DNA of 16,308 nt from CAZMFZ01 sp964565665 (GCA_964565665.1 CAZMFZ010000088.1:1-16308); one strand, 5' to 3'. Shown: positions 1-8,578, numbered from the stretch's first letter. Notes: generated by a model not told the origin, from the letters alone. A program made the numbers and translations.

Positions 1-1
1 G

Positions 2-24
2 CCCCCTCTCCTACAGAGAGGGGG
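2..24. repeat. GC-rich hairpin repeat, copy 1
   Basis: A perfect 9-bp stem (CCCCCTCTC at 2-10, GAGAGGGGG at 16-24) closes a five-base loop, CTACA. It stands out sharply from the AT-rich surroundings. The following bases (25-60) match the sequence that links copies 2 and 3, minus the 42-bp repeats. It resembles REP-type extragenic palindromes. Its function is unknown. Confidence 0.85.
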
Positions 25-61
25 AGTGAAGTGTGGTCAGAAATAAAACCTCACCCCCCAG

Positions 62-84
62 CCCCCTCTCCTACAGAGAGGGGG
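62..84. repeat. GC-rich hairpin repeat, copy 2
   Basis: It is identical in stem and loop to the copy at 2-24, with arms at 62-70 and 76-84. The homology extends to the left through the leader AAATAAAACCTCACCCCCCA (41-60) and to the right through GGAGTG. It lies exactly 60 bp after copy 1, so bases 1-60 form a minimal repeat unit. Confidence 0.85.
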
Positions 85-86
85 AG

Positions 87-276
87 TGGAAGTGTGGTCA
101 GAAACGTTATTATAATCGTTTCCACCTGTGGAAGTGTTATCAGAAACGTTATTATAATCGTTTCTACCTGTGGAAGTGTCATCGGAAACGTTATTATAAT
201 CGTTTCTACCTATGGAAGTATCATAAGAAACGCTTCTATAAGTGCTTCTGATTGTGGAAAGTGCAATCGAAAATAA
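87..276. repeat. 42-bp tandem repeat, four units plus a partial fifth
   Basis: Units begin at the TGGAA motif at 87, 129, 171, 213 and 255, an exact 42-bp period. The first three are nearly identical. The fourth (213-254) has diverged, and the fifth is cut off at about 276, where the leader to the next GC hairpin begins. Each of the first three carries GAAACG, then an AT-rich core with ATTATAAT, then CGTTTC, an imperfect 22-bp palindrome. Unit junctions add a second small inverted repeat around CCACCTGTGG. The array lies within the linker between GC hairpins 2 and 3. The linker between copies 1 and 2 has its start and end but no expanded units. Confidence 0.9.
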
Positions 277-290
277 ACCTCACCCCCCAG

Positions 291-313
291 CCCCCTCTCC
301 TACAGAGAGGGGG
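291..313. repeat. GC-rich hairpin repeat, copy 3
   Basis: It has the same 9-bp stem and CTACA loop as the other two copies (arms 291-299 and 305-313). It is preceded by the same leader, AAATAAACCTCACCCCCCAG (271-290). The distance from copy 2 is 229 bp, against 60 bp between copies 1 and 2. The difference of 169 is four 42-bp units plus one base. Confidence 0.85.
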
Positions 314-400
314 AGCGGAAGGACATACGTTTTTTGTTTCATCATTTATATTCATCATTTATTTTCCCATTAGCCCATTACTTAATTTATAATTATGCAT

Positions 401-524
401 TCAATGTCGTTTAGTTATGCCTGAATGGCTTGTCAGGCTGAGCTTGTCGAAGCCATTTTTTAGAAATTTTGGCTATATTTCGACAAGCTCAATATGACAA
501 AATTTCTTAACTAAACGACATTGA
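401..524. repeat. 124-bp imperfect inverted-repeat element
   Basis: The outer arms are a perfect 17-bp inverted repeat, TCAATGTCGTTTAGTTA (401-417) against its complement at 508-524. Inside them, 431-451 pairs with 479-499 with only three mismatched positions around the shared GAGCTTGTCGAA core. A short AGCCA/TGGCT stem (451-455, 470-474) sits inside that. The whole could fold as one long interrupted hairpin. The layout is that of a small non-autonomous palindromic element (MITE-like) or a large structured extragenic repeat. I see no transposase and no immediate target-site duplication. It ends 23 bp past the tamB stop, so it could also serve as tamB's transcript end. Confidence 0.75.
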
Positions 525-546
525 TTCCGCATTACTGATTTAACAC

Positions 547-3500
547 TCATTTCCTGTCTCTATGTTTAAATATTTCATTGAATGTGTTGTAATCTCGTGA
601 GTAAATAATACCTGCACCCGTTTTTATCACTACGCCATATATCAAACCTTCATATTGGTTTTGCCTAAATGCCTTAAGCCTATAGTTGCCATCTTTGGTG
701 AGTTTGTATTCGATTACAATATTACCCGTAAAGCTGCTGAGTTTGTTTTGCGAGGCTTTTTGCCCTTCCAAGCCAATATTACTGCCTATTTGCACACTTA
801 GTTTATCGTCAAGAAACTGTTTTTTTACCCCTACATTTAGCTGTGTATTGCCTGATTTTTGCCCTGCTGCATAATCATTGTACGATTGCAAATCGAAATT
901 TAGCTCTACGCCTTTTACATATTGTGCCGAAAGGGCATTGAGCTGCGAGCTTAGAATGCTGCTTGCACTGCTGCGGGCTATGCCATTGTAATCGGTGCCG
1001 CCACCGGATGCATTTGCCGTAGGCATAAAACTCCCTAATACCAATAGCGAAAACACCTGCTTGTCAAGCTCCGATTGGTTAGCATTGAGGGAAGTGATTT
1101 TTGCATATACCGCGCCACTCAAAGCCTGCTGCTGGGTGGGCTCCATATCTAACCCAAATCTTAAATTGGGTTTTAGTAAAGCTCCTTGAATAAATATTTT
1201 CACATAAAACTGGAGGGCGTTTTTGGCAGCATTTTGATCTACTCCTACCTTTCCGCCATTTCCGCTGGCAAGCAAATCGGCAGGCGAAGTTTTTACATTG
1301 TGTTGGGCAGTGATGTCAATCAAAGCATCGAGCGGATTGCCATACCAAATGATGGAGCTGCCTTTGTTGATTAGAAATTTTTTGCTCACAATGTCTTGGA
1401 GCGTAAGTTCATAGCTGCCATTGGAAATTACATAAGTGCCAGTGAGGCTCATTTTGCCACTTTCATCGAGGGAAAAGCTCAAATTTGCATCGCCCCGTAC
1501 TATCAAAGTATCGGATTGGGTAGGGTCGAGTACTAGCTTTAGGGTGCTGCGGTTGTTCAGTTCTATATTTGAATGAATGTTGATGCCTTTTAATTCGCTG
1601 GTTATTTTTTTCTGCAAAGCTGCCCTTTTAATTATGGGGTTTAGCCTAATGGTATCGATGTCGAATTCCACCACACCTTCGCCTTTATCGGCCGAAAGTT
1701 GGCTTTCTGGTACGGTAAAGCATATATTGCTGCCCTCTACCAATTTTACTTTGGCTTGAATATCGGGTTTAGAATCGCTACCTCTAATCTTAATACTACT
1801 GCTCACTATCATTTTCCCGTTGAGCATTTTGTAGTTTTTTCGGTTCGAATTCATCACCATAAAGTTGTCGGTGTTCACATCAATATAAAATTTATAATCT
1901 TTGAAATCTTTCATCCCGATATTGCCTTTTATACTCGCAGTATTGTGTTGTGTGTCGTGAATTACTAGATCGGGAAAATAAATACCCTTGGGGTCGATGG
2001 TAATTTTGCCATTGTCAATTGTTAAATATTGGTTGAGCATGGTGGCTTGTGCACCCACTTTATTTAGGCTAATTGCCCCATTTATTTGTGGAGAAGAAGT
2101 TTCGCCAGTTACTTTAATGTCGCCCGAAGCCGAACCCGAAACTCGGGTAGCTTGCGTGCTCACAAAGCCTTGAAAAGACGCAAGATTGAGTTTGTTTAGT
2201 CTCAAATCCAAATCCATACGCATGCCTTTTTCGTGGCTTTGCAAATAGCCTTTGAGCGAAATATCGTTTTCATTGCCCGAAATAGCTGCGGAAAGGGTGT
2301 ATTTGTTGGCAGCCAAATTATCGGCTTTTAGTGAAATATTGCCAATGTCGTTGCCTTTGAATTGTGCTTTTTCAATCGCAAGGTCAGATACAAAGGCCAT
2401 TTTTTGGTGGTAGTTTTCAAATTTAATATTGCCATCAAGCTTACCACGGGCTATAGGAGCATCTTTTTCTACGATTTGAGAAAAGGTTTGTAAGAGAAAA
2501 TCTTTGAAAGCGATAGTCAAATCGGCCTCCTTGGTTTTGGTAGACGAATTCACTGAAATCATTTGCTCGTCTTTCTGCAAATTCATTTGGTATACATACA
2601 CGCCATTTTTGCCAAATTCTAAATAGTTGCTATCTGGCACTTCCCAATTTTCATCATTTATCACAAAGCCTTTTGGCAAAATATTGAATTTGTAAATGTC
2701 TTTTCCCTTATTTCTAAGCTCACTTCTAATGTTGAGTTTGTTTGTCTCCTTATTCTTATTTTGTTTTTTATTTTTCGGCTCGATAATTGATAAATTTATG
2801 CTCGCCACATTATTTTTAACAGTGCCTGAAAGTGCAGTTTTCTGCAAGGTAATTTGACTATTGGCAAACTGATTTAGCTCAACTGAATAATCCAGTTTGT
2901 CTTTATTTGAATGCACTCCTATGGCAAAATTTTCTAGTTTATTGCCTGCATAATTGAGGTTTATGATACTTGCATCGAAATCAAGTTTGCGGCTTTCGCT
3001 ATCGAAGCTACCCGATATTTTGCCAGGTATAAATGCTTTTAAATTGGGAATAAGCACTTCGTAAATGAGTGGCGAATTATTGATATCCAGCTCAAAACTA
3101 AAATTTTCAGACTTCGCTTTTTTCAAATTACTTGTTTTGAAATAATAATTGAGATGATTAGAAATCGTGGCAGGCAATGAAAATAGGGATATATTTCCTT
3201 CAAATTTGGCTTTTAGAATGGCGCTGTTCATCTCCACACTGCTTCTTTTATCATCATTAAAGCTTACAAACAGCAGCGAATCTATTTCATATTTTTTGCC
3301 TTGATTGTAAAGCACAATGTTTTTGATGCTGGCTTTTCCGTTCATCCTGTCAAATGCCGGAGCTTTGATATTGGCATCTGCCACCGCACTCAGGCGAATG
3401 TCTTGCGAGGTAAGGTTAAGGTTTTGTAAATCGGCACCTTGTATGTCGAGCAAGAAGCTATATTGGTTCACTTGCTTATTCATATCTACCTTTCCATCGA

Positions 3501-5547
3501 AGTTTAAATCTAGGTTTGGGTCTTTTATATCGGCATGACCCACAAAGAATTTATCTTTAATATTCCCCCTTATATTCAAATTAGAATAGGTGTATTTGTT
3601 GATGAAAAACGAATCAATTTTCGCATTCAGCATCACGTTCATAGTTTCCAGAGTGAACCCTTTTCCATCTACATCCGCAGATAAAGTTGCTTTGCCTAGC
3701 AAAGGTTTTTGCTTCAATATTTTACCAATATTCAAAGATTTTACCACTACATTTCCCTTATAGTGCGGAGTAGATTGCACGCCTTGCATGGCTACATCTG
3801 CATTGAAATTTCCATCGGAAGTATGGGCATCTATTGCTGCATTAAAATCAGAAATCATTCCTTTGAATGAGCCTGACAAAGCAATATCTTCAGGAAGTTG
3901 GAAAGCCGAAAGTATAGTATTGGGTAAAAATGTACTCAAATCGTGATTTGAAGTGTGCAAGTGGGTAAGCACAATGTCGAAATTGGTTTTGTCAATCGTA
4001 GGCAACCCTTTAATGTTGCCGTGGGCTTGCATGGAAGTATTTTTGCCCATTTCCACAGCAAGTTTGTCGAATGAAATGTCTTGCAATTCGCCAACTATAA
4101 GTGCATTTATATTAATGGGTGTGTTCAGATTTTGCTTTATGATTTCAATCTTTGTTAACTCTGGGGCAAACGGAATAATATCTCTGAGGTCGATTACACT
4201 GTTTCTGATGTCAGCTTTTATTTTCAATTGTCCTATATTTTTCGAAAGTGCATCCCAAGAGGCAAAGTTGATAGAGGCATATCGGGCAATTTTCGATCTA
4301 TTGGTTTGTAAGTATAAATTTTGGGCTTCTGCATGTTTGGTATCCATCGTAAAGCGGGTTGAAAAGTGCTTCACAGCTATTCCAGACCTTTCATTGGCGG
4401 TAAACGACTCAATAGTTGATTTGATATTCTGAAAATTGTAATGACTTTTTATGGCTTTCAAGCTTAAGTTGCTCACGTGCAAATGCTGAAAATCTAACCC
4501 AGTAGTTTTTGGCTTATTTTTATCCAAATCTAGGGTTACTTTATTATTTTGAAGGTTGATAATTTCAACATCGATGTTGAATGGGCTTGAAACTTCAGCT
4601 ACACCTCCACTCTTCCCTAGAATGGGTTTCGGCATTACAGTGCTAGAAACGGTAGAAATTTCCATGGCTATTTTCACATCGCTATGGCTCAAGGCAAATT
4701 GCCCAACTTTTGCCGTAAGCGAAGGCAAATCGAACGAACCATTTCTAATTTGCGATTTACCAATCGCAAACTGCATATTTTGATTGTCGGGTTTGTTGAT
4801 GAATTTAAAATCAACATTTTCCAATATCAATTTATTGACTGAGACAAACAAAGGGATGGTTTTTGTTGTATTTGTAGAAGTATCAGTTCCTTTTTTTGAA
4901 ATCTCAAACGAACCTTTCGCATTTACCAATTGCAAGGTTTTTACATCAAAATAAAAAGTTTGCAAATTAATGTCATTTACATCCACTGCTAATTTTTGCA
5001 ATTGCAAATGCAGCAAATTGCCTCCCAGACTGTCATTGAAGTTAAATTTAATATTCTCAAGCAACACTTCTCCAGCATAAATCGACCATGCTTTGCCTGT
5101 TTTTACACTGTCTTTTACAATTTCTTTTTTTAAGGTATCGCTAAATGCATCAATGAAAAACTGAAAGTTAAACCTTCCTTCAGCCGCACTACGGTAAATA
5201 GTGGCGTTTAAATCTTTTATTTCAGTGCTTGAAATATTGATTTCCTTTTTGATTAGTGAAAACAAATTGATACTCAGCTGCAAATCTCCAAGCGAAATTA
5301 GCGTGTCATTTTTCTCGTCTTCCGCATAGAGTTGTTTTATACCCACCGAATTGGGGAAAATAATAGCTATTTCCTCAATGGCAATTTTGGTTTGAGTTTT
5401 ATTACTAACAAAACTGGTAACTTTTTGAATAATAAAAGTTTGCACACTTGGAAGTCGCATCAAAAGTGTAGCAGAAATAAACAGCAATACTACCCCGAAT
5501 GCTATCCAAGCAATTATTTTTAATATGATTAGCAATATTCTCCTCAC
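547..5547 (-). CDS. tamB: TamB-like translocation/assembly module protein (AsmA/DUF490 family)
   Basis: This 1,666-residue protein has a single N-terminal membrane anchor (about residues 5-28). The segment after it (LPSVQTFIIQKVTSFVSNKT, about 31-50) is typical of Bacteroidota TamB. A very long region rich in beta strands follows, with AsmA-like repetitive character. The last 400 or so residues form the TamB/DUF490 domain, including GSYELTLQDIV near 1380 and a C-terminal end of GVVIKTGAGIIYSRDYNTF type. Proteins of this family span the periplasm and are thought to conduct lipids or assist outer-membrane protein assembly, often with a BamA-like partner. No such partner gene is present here. 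The start is a GTG at 5545-5547. The frame stays open upstream only to a TAA at 5572-5574, with no ATG, so GTG is the best choice. It is divergent from the reductase gene and appears monocistronic. I am confident of the family; the exact substrate is unknown. Confidence 0.92.
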   Translation of the reverse strand: MRRILLIILKIIAWIAFGVVLLFISATLLMRLPSVQTFIIQKVTSFVSNKTQTKIAIEEIAIIFPNSVGIKQLYAEDEKNDTLISLGDLQLSINLFSLIKKEINISSTEIKDLNATIYRSAAEGRFNFQFFIDAFSDTLKKEIVKDSVKTGKAWSIYAGEVLLENIKFNFNDSLGGNLLHLQLQKLAVDVNDINLQTFYFDVKTLQLVNAKGSFEISKKGTDTSTNTTKTIPLFVSVNKLILENVDFKFINKPDNQNMQFAIGKSQIRNGSFDLPSLTAKVGQFALSHSDVKIAMEISTVSSTVMPKPILGKSGGVAEVSSPFNIDVEIINLQNNKVTLDLDKNKPKTTGLDFQHLHVSNLSLKAIKSHYNFQNIKSTIESFTANERSGIAVKHFSTRFTMDTKHAEAQNLYLQTNRSKIARYASINFASWDALSKNIGQLKIKADIRNSVIDLRDIIPFAPELTKIEIIKQNLNTPININALIVGELQDISFDKLAVEMGKNTSMQAHGNIKGLPTIDKTNFDIVLTHLHTSNHDLSTFLPNTILSAFQLPEDIALSGSFKGMISDFNAAIDAHTSDGNFNADVAMQGVQSTPHYKGNVVVKSLNIGKILKQKPLLGKATLSADVDGKGFTLETMNVMLNAKIDSFFINKYTYSNLNIRGNIKDKFFVGHADIKDPNLDLNFDGKVDMNKQVNQYSFLLDIQGADLQNLNLTSQDIRLSAVADANIKAPAFDRMNGKASIKNIVLYNQGKKYEIDSLLFVSFNDDKRSSVEMNSAILKAKFEGNISLFSLPATISNHLNYYFKTSNLKKAKSENFSFELDINNSPLIYEVLIPNLKAFIPGKISGSFDSESRKLDFDASIINLNYAGNKLENFAIGVHSNKDKLDYSVELNQFANSQITLQKTALSGTVKNNVASINLSIIEPKNKKQNKNKETNKLNIRSELRNKGKDIYKFNILPKGFVINDENWEVPDSNYLEFGKNGVYVYQMNLQKDEQMISVNSSTKTKEADLTIAFKDFLLQTFSQIVEKDAPIARGKLDGNIKFENYHQKMAFVSDLAIEKAQFKGNDIGNISLKADNLAANKYTLSAAISGNENDISLKGYLQSHEKGMRMDLDLRLNKLNLASFQGFVSTQATRVSGSASGDIKVTGETSSPQINGAISLNKVGAQATMLNQYLTIDNGKITIDPKGIYFPDLVIHDTQHNTASIKGNIGMKDFKDYKFYIDVNTDNFMVMNSNRKNYKMLNGKMIVSSSIKIRGSDSKPDIQAKVKLVEGSNICFTVPESQLSADKGEGVVEFDIDTIRLNPIIKRAALQKKITSELKGINIHSNIELNNRSTLKLVLDPTQSDTLIVRGDANLSFSLDESGKMSLTGTYVISNGSYELTLQDIVSKKFLINKGSSIIWYGNPLDALIDITAQHNVKTSPADLLASGNGGKVGVDQNAAKNALQFYVKIFIQGALLKPNLRFGLDMEPTQQQALSGAVYAKITSLNANQSELDKQVFSLLVLGSFMPTANASGGGTDYNGIARSSASSILSSQLNALSAQYVKGVELNFDLQSYNDYAAGQKSGNTQLNVGVKKQFLDDKLSVQIGSNIGLEGQKASQNKLSSFTGNIVIEYKLTKDGNYRLKAFRQNQYEGLIYGVVIKTGAGIIYSRDYNTFNEIFKHRDRK

Positions 5548-5678
5548 AGATTTCTTTATATCTACAAAGTGTTAAAAATATATGCCACGATAACATAAAT
5601 TTTTTGAAATATCCAAAGTAGCACCTTGGCTAGTTGACTCAATTAAGACTAAACCTATGCTGTATAATGGAATTTTTC

Positions 5679-5707
5679 AGAATATTATTTTGTATTACAA
5701 ATATTCT
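5679..5707. repeat. Inverted repeat in the tamB / sulfite reductase intergenic region
   Basis: AGAATATT (5679-5686) is matched by AATATTCT (5700-5707) around a 13-base AT-rich spacer. It lies 87 bases ahead of the reductase start and about 130 bases from the tamB start, so it could be an operator for either gene. The sequence is AT-only apart from the end bases, so chance occurrence is quite possible. Confidence 0.3.
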
Positions 5708-5793
5708 AGCTCTTTTCACGGCATTTTATATCCAATGCTTTCCCTTCCGTAGCTAATTCATTATATTTACAGCCTTTTTAATTCCTAATTAAT

Positions 5794-7908
5794 ATGCAAA
5801 TCAATTCCAACATAGATCCCAAAGCCCAAGTCGACATCAAAGAATTGGATGAGAAAATATCAAAATTTCGTGCAGGAGAAATAGCTGATGAACGATTTCG
5901 TGCATTTCGATTGGCTAGGGGAGTATATGGTCAACGTCAGCAGGGAGTGCAAATGATACGTATCAAATTGCCTTATGGGAAAATAACCACAGACCAGCTG
6001 TTGAAAATTGCAGATGTTTCCGACAAATATTCTACCGGAAATCTGCATTTGACTACCAGACAAGATATACAGATACATTATGTAAAGCTGGAAGATACAC
6101 CCTTAGTTTGGAATGATCTGGAAGAAGCCAAAATTACGCTAAGAGAAGCCTGTGGTAATACCGTTCGCAACGTAACAGCTTCAATATCAGCAGGAATAGA
6201 TCAAGACGAACCCTTTGACGTTACACCTTATACCCATGCTTTTTTCGAGTATTTTTTAAGAAATCCAATTTGTCAGGAAATGGGTCGCAAATTTAAAGCC
6301 TCTTTTTCTTCAAGCGATAAAGATACGGCTTTGAGTTATATTCACGATTTAGGATTTATTCCAAAGATTAAAGATGGGATTCTAGGCTTTAAAATAATGA
6401 TTGGAGGTGGTTTGGGAGCTCAGCCATTCTTGGCCCAGGTGGCTTATGAATTTTTAGCTGCCGATGAAATTATACCTTTTTCAGAAGGGGTAATCAGAGT
6501 TTTTGATCGCTATGGCGAGCGCACTCGCAGGCACAAAGCCCGCATGAAATACTTGATTTCAGAAGTGGGTTTGGAAGAGTTTTTAAAGTTGGTGGAAGAA
6601 GAACGTGTAGCTATAAAATCTAAACAATATAAAATTGACTTAGCTTTACTTCCAAAAGGCGATGGATTTATAGCCAAACAATTGCCTGAAGTTGAGCCTG
6701 TTGACAAGGTAAAATATGAAGAATGGAAAAAAACCAATGTTTTCGAACAAAAGCAAAAAGGCAACTTTGCGGTAAATATTCGCATATTATTGGGCAATTT
6801 CTCAAGTGAAACTGCTCGCAAATTTGCTGCCTTTGTAAAAGAAACCGCAGCCGATGACATTCGTATTTCAATCAATCAGGGCTTGATGATAAAGTTTATT
6901 CCTGAAAGTGGTTTGGCTTATGTATTCAATGAATTAAATAAATTGGGCTTTGCAGACCCTGGTTTTGATAGCACTACAGACATTACAACATGTCCGGGTA
7001 CCGATACCTGCAATTTGGGTATTGCTTCCAGCTATGGCATTACCAAAGTGCTGGAAGAAATGATGAAAACCGAGTTTTACGACTTGATTTACAATAATGA
7101 CCTTAAAATTAAAATCAGTGGTTGCATGAATTCCTGCGGCCAGCATGGCATGGCAAATATTGGCTTGCACGGAAGTTCTATTAAAAGTGGAGAATTGGTT
7201 ATGCCAGCCATGCAGGTACTTTTAGGTGGCGGAACATTGGGAGATGGCATGGGAACGGTAGGCGAAAAAGTAATCAAATTGCCAACTAAACGCATGCCTG
7301 ATGCTTTCAGAACTCTATTTAACGATTATGAAGCCAATGCCAATGAAGGGGAATATTTCAATGATTATTATACACGCCAGACAAAAAATTATTTCTATCA
7401 ACTATTAAAACCATTGGCGGAAGTAAAAGTGCCAACACAAGATTTATTTATAGATTGGGGTCATGATGAATATTTTATTACAGAAGTTGGAGTAGGCGAG
7501 TGTGCGGGAGTAATGATAGATTTGGTGCATACTTTATTATTGGAAACAGAAGAAAAGCTATCCAAAGCCCAAGATACTTTTAATCTAGGTTTGTATGCCG
7601 ATAGCATTTACCACAGCTACGCTGTATTTATAAGCACAGCCAAAGCACTCCTTACAGCCAAAGACGTTTCTACTAATTCTCAACACGGTATTATTGGCGA
7701 TTTCGATAGAAATTTTGTTGAAACAAACGAAGTGAAATTTGCCGATACTTTCAAAACTTTGGTAATGGGGATCAATAAAAATGAACCAACCCAATCATTT
7801 GCAGCCAGTTATCTTGAAGAAGCTAAGAAATTCCTAGCGTTAGCATTTGAAATTCGTAAAAGTGCACAGATAGTAGATTTGGCAGATAAAGTATTGGAAG
7901 AGGTATAG
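5794..7908 (+). CDS. Siroheme nitrite/sulfite reductase with C-terminal HEPN-like domain
   Basis: It is likely the assimilatory reductase that takes sulfite to sulfide (or nitrite to ammonia) in six electrons at a coupled siroheme and 4Fe-4S centre. It has the two-fold layout of the family: a ferredoxin-like half with TTRQDIQIH (87-95), CGNTVRNV (120-127), then a second half with the cluster ligands Cys400 and Cys406 (CX5C) and Cys444 and Cys448 (GCMNSCG, CX3C). The catalytic body ends near residue 550. The remaining 150 residues, starting around GVGECAGVMIDLVHTLL, are helical and resemble a HEPN four-helix bundle. I do not see the R-X4-6-H motif of HEPN ribonucleases. At 704 residues it is much longer than the 550-600 of plain enzymes because of this tail. 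CysH at 10440-11093 makes sulfite the more likely substrate. No flavoprotein or ferredoxin electron donor is encoded nearby. Confidence 0.88.
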   Translation: MQINSNIDPKAQVDIKELDEKISKFRAGEIADERFRAFRLARGVYGQRQQGVQMIRIKLPYGKITTDQLLKIADVSDKYSTGNLHLTTRQDIQIHYVKLEDTPLVWNDLEEAKITLREACGNTVRNVTASISAGIDQDEPFDVTPYTHAFFEYFLRNPICQEMGRKFKASFSSSDKDTALSYIHDLGFIPKIKDGILGFKIMIGGGLGAQPFLAQVAYEFLAADEIIPFSEGVIRVFDRYGERTRRHKARMKYLISEVGLEEFLKLVEEERVAIKSKQYKIDLALLPKGDGFIAKQLPEVEPVDKVKYEEWKKTNVFEQKQKGNFAVNIRILLGNFSSETARKFAAFVKETAADDIRISINQGLMIKFIPESGLAYVFNELNKLGFADPGFDSTTDITTCPGTDTCNLGIASSYGITKVLEEMMKTEFYDLIYNNDLKIKISGCMNSCGQHGMANIGLHGSSIKSGELVMPAMQVLLGGGTLGDGMGTVGEKVIKLPTKRMPDAFRTLFNDYEANANEGEYFNDYYTRQTKNYFYQLLKPLAEVKVPTQDLFIDWGHDEYFITEVGVGECAGVMIDLVHTLLLETEEKLSKAQDTFNLGLYADSIYHSYAVFISTAKALLTAKDVSTNSQHGIIGDFDRNFVETNEVKFADTFKTLVMGINKNEPTQSFAASYLEEAKKFLALAFEIRKSAQIVDLADKVLEEV

Positions 7909-7987
7909 ATTATTTTCTAAACCTTCATTTATCCGATTGTATTAAAATTTTTCTGTAATTTGCTATTGACTAGATCTTAATTTCTAT

Positions 7988-8578
7988 ATGGAATATTCTA
8001 CTACAAAATCAAAGCCGATTTTTTCAAAAAGGAAGCAATCAATATCTGATTTTTATGCATTTATTAGCAATAGAGAAGACTCTAATAAGTATGAGTTTGT
8101 AGAGGGTAATATACAATCAAGTCCGAAAATGGTAACGGCAAAGCAATATTTTATTTACAAAAATATCAGCACTCGTTTTATAGTCAGCAAATTTTATAAA
8201 CAAGGATGGGATATCATTGCTGAAAAAGAATTTAGAACAACACACGCTCAAATTAGAGTGCCTGACATTTCTATTCTAAATCCTAATCAAGTTAATAAAG
8301 GATTGATTGGAGAACATTCGTTGCCCGAAATGATAGTAGAAGTAGTTTCTGATAATGATACATTAAAAAGCATTGAGACAAAACTATTTGAATATTTCAA
8401 AGCTGGTGTAAAAATTGTATGGGCAATAGTTCCAGAATTTGAATTGGTTTATGCTTATCAATCCCCTGTAGAAGTTAAAATTCATTCTGGAACTGATATT
8501 TGCATTGTTTGTAAGTCACTTAAAGGACTTGAAATATCAGTGGGTGATATTTTTTTGAAGCCTAAGAACGTAGCCTAA
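7988..8578 (+). CDS. Uma2-family (DUF820) restriction-endonuclease-like protein
   Basis: This 196-residue protein matches the Uma2 pattern, a PD-(D/E)XK nuclease fold common as scattered multi-copy genes in Bacteroidota and cyanobacteria. Visible landmarks are an early EFVEG segment, VPDISIL with Asp93, EMIVEVVS with Glu118, then a helix with KLFEYFKAGVK and WAIVPE. Asp93 and Glu118 are the likely metal-binding pair. The canonical lysine two residues after the glutamate is replaced by valine, as in many Uma2 proteins, and a lysine in the next helix may substitute. Physiological substrates of this family are unknown. It lies 79 bases downstream of the reductase and 61 bases before the oxidoreductase on the same strand, with no functional link to either. 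It is probably a mobile or casually inserted gene. Confidence 0.85.
   Translation: MEYSTTKSKPIFSKRKQSISDFYAFISNREDSNKYEFVEGNIQSSPKMVTAKQYFIYKNISTRFIVSKFYKQGWDIIAEKEFRTTHAQIRVPDISILNPNQVNKGLIGEHSLPEMIVEVVSDNDTLKSIETKLFEYFKAGVKIVWAIVPEFELVYAYQSPVEVKIHSGTDICIVCKSLKGLEISVGDIFLKPKNVA

Larger units (their letters stand above)
1..546. other. Gene-free repeat region downstream of tamB
   Basis: This stretch between the window edge and the tamB stop codon contains no gene I can support. It is built from three GC-rich hairpin copies, a 42-bp tandem array and a 124-bp inverted-repeat element, listed separately. Short reading frames cross the tandem array because 42 is a multiple of three, but their starts lie in or next to the repeat and the peptides resemble no family. 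Between about 320 and 400 I see only AT-rich sequence without clear structure. The first hairpin begins at base 2, so the array may continue beyond the window. Confidence 0.75.

Noticed and set aside
31..276. Open reading frames of 81 and 72 codons across the tandem repeats
   Set aside because: They are open only because the unit is 42 bp. The starts lie beside the GC hairpin, two frames are open at once, and the peptides are simple repeats without family resemblance.
1..319. CRISPR array
   Set aside because: The repeats are directly adjacent with no unique spacers, the hairpin copies are unevenly spaced, and no cas gene is present.
3953..4432. 159-codon frame on the plus strand
   Set aside because: It lies fully antisense within tamB, whose coding evidence is strong, and its product matches nothing I recognise.
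5405..5596. Small minus-strand gene upstream of tamB
   Set aside because: It overlaps the tamB start in another frame and has no recognisable features; it is a chance frame.
5548..5793. SAM-type riboswitch ahead of the sulfur gene
   Set aside because: I looked for conserved paired regions of such leaders and saw none; the region is plain AT-rich sequence with one weak inverted repeat.
6510..6875. 121-codon frame on the minus strand
   Set aside because: It is a shadow of the sulfite reductase reading frame.
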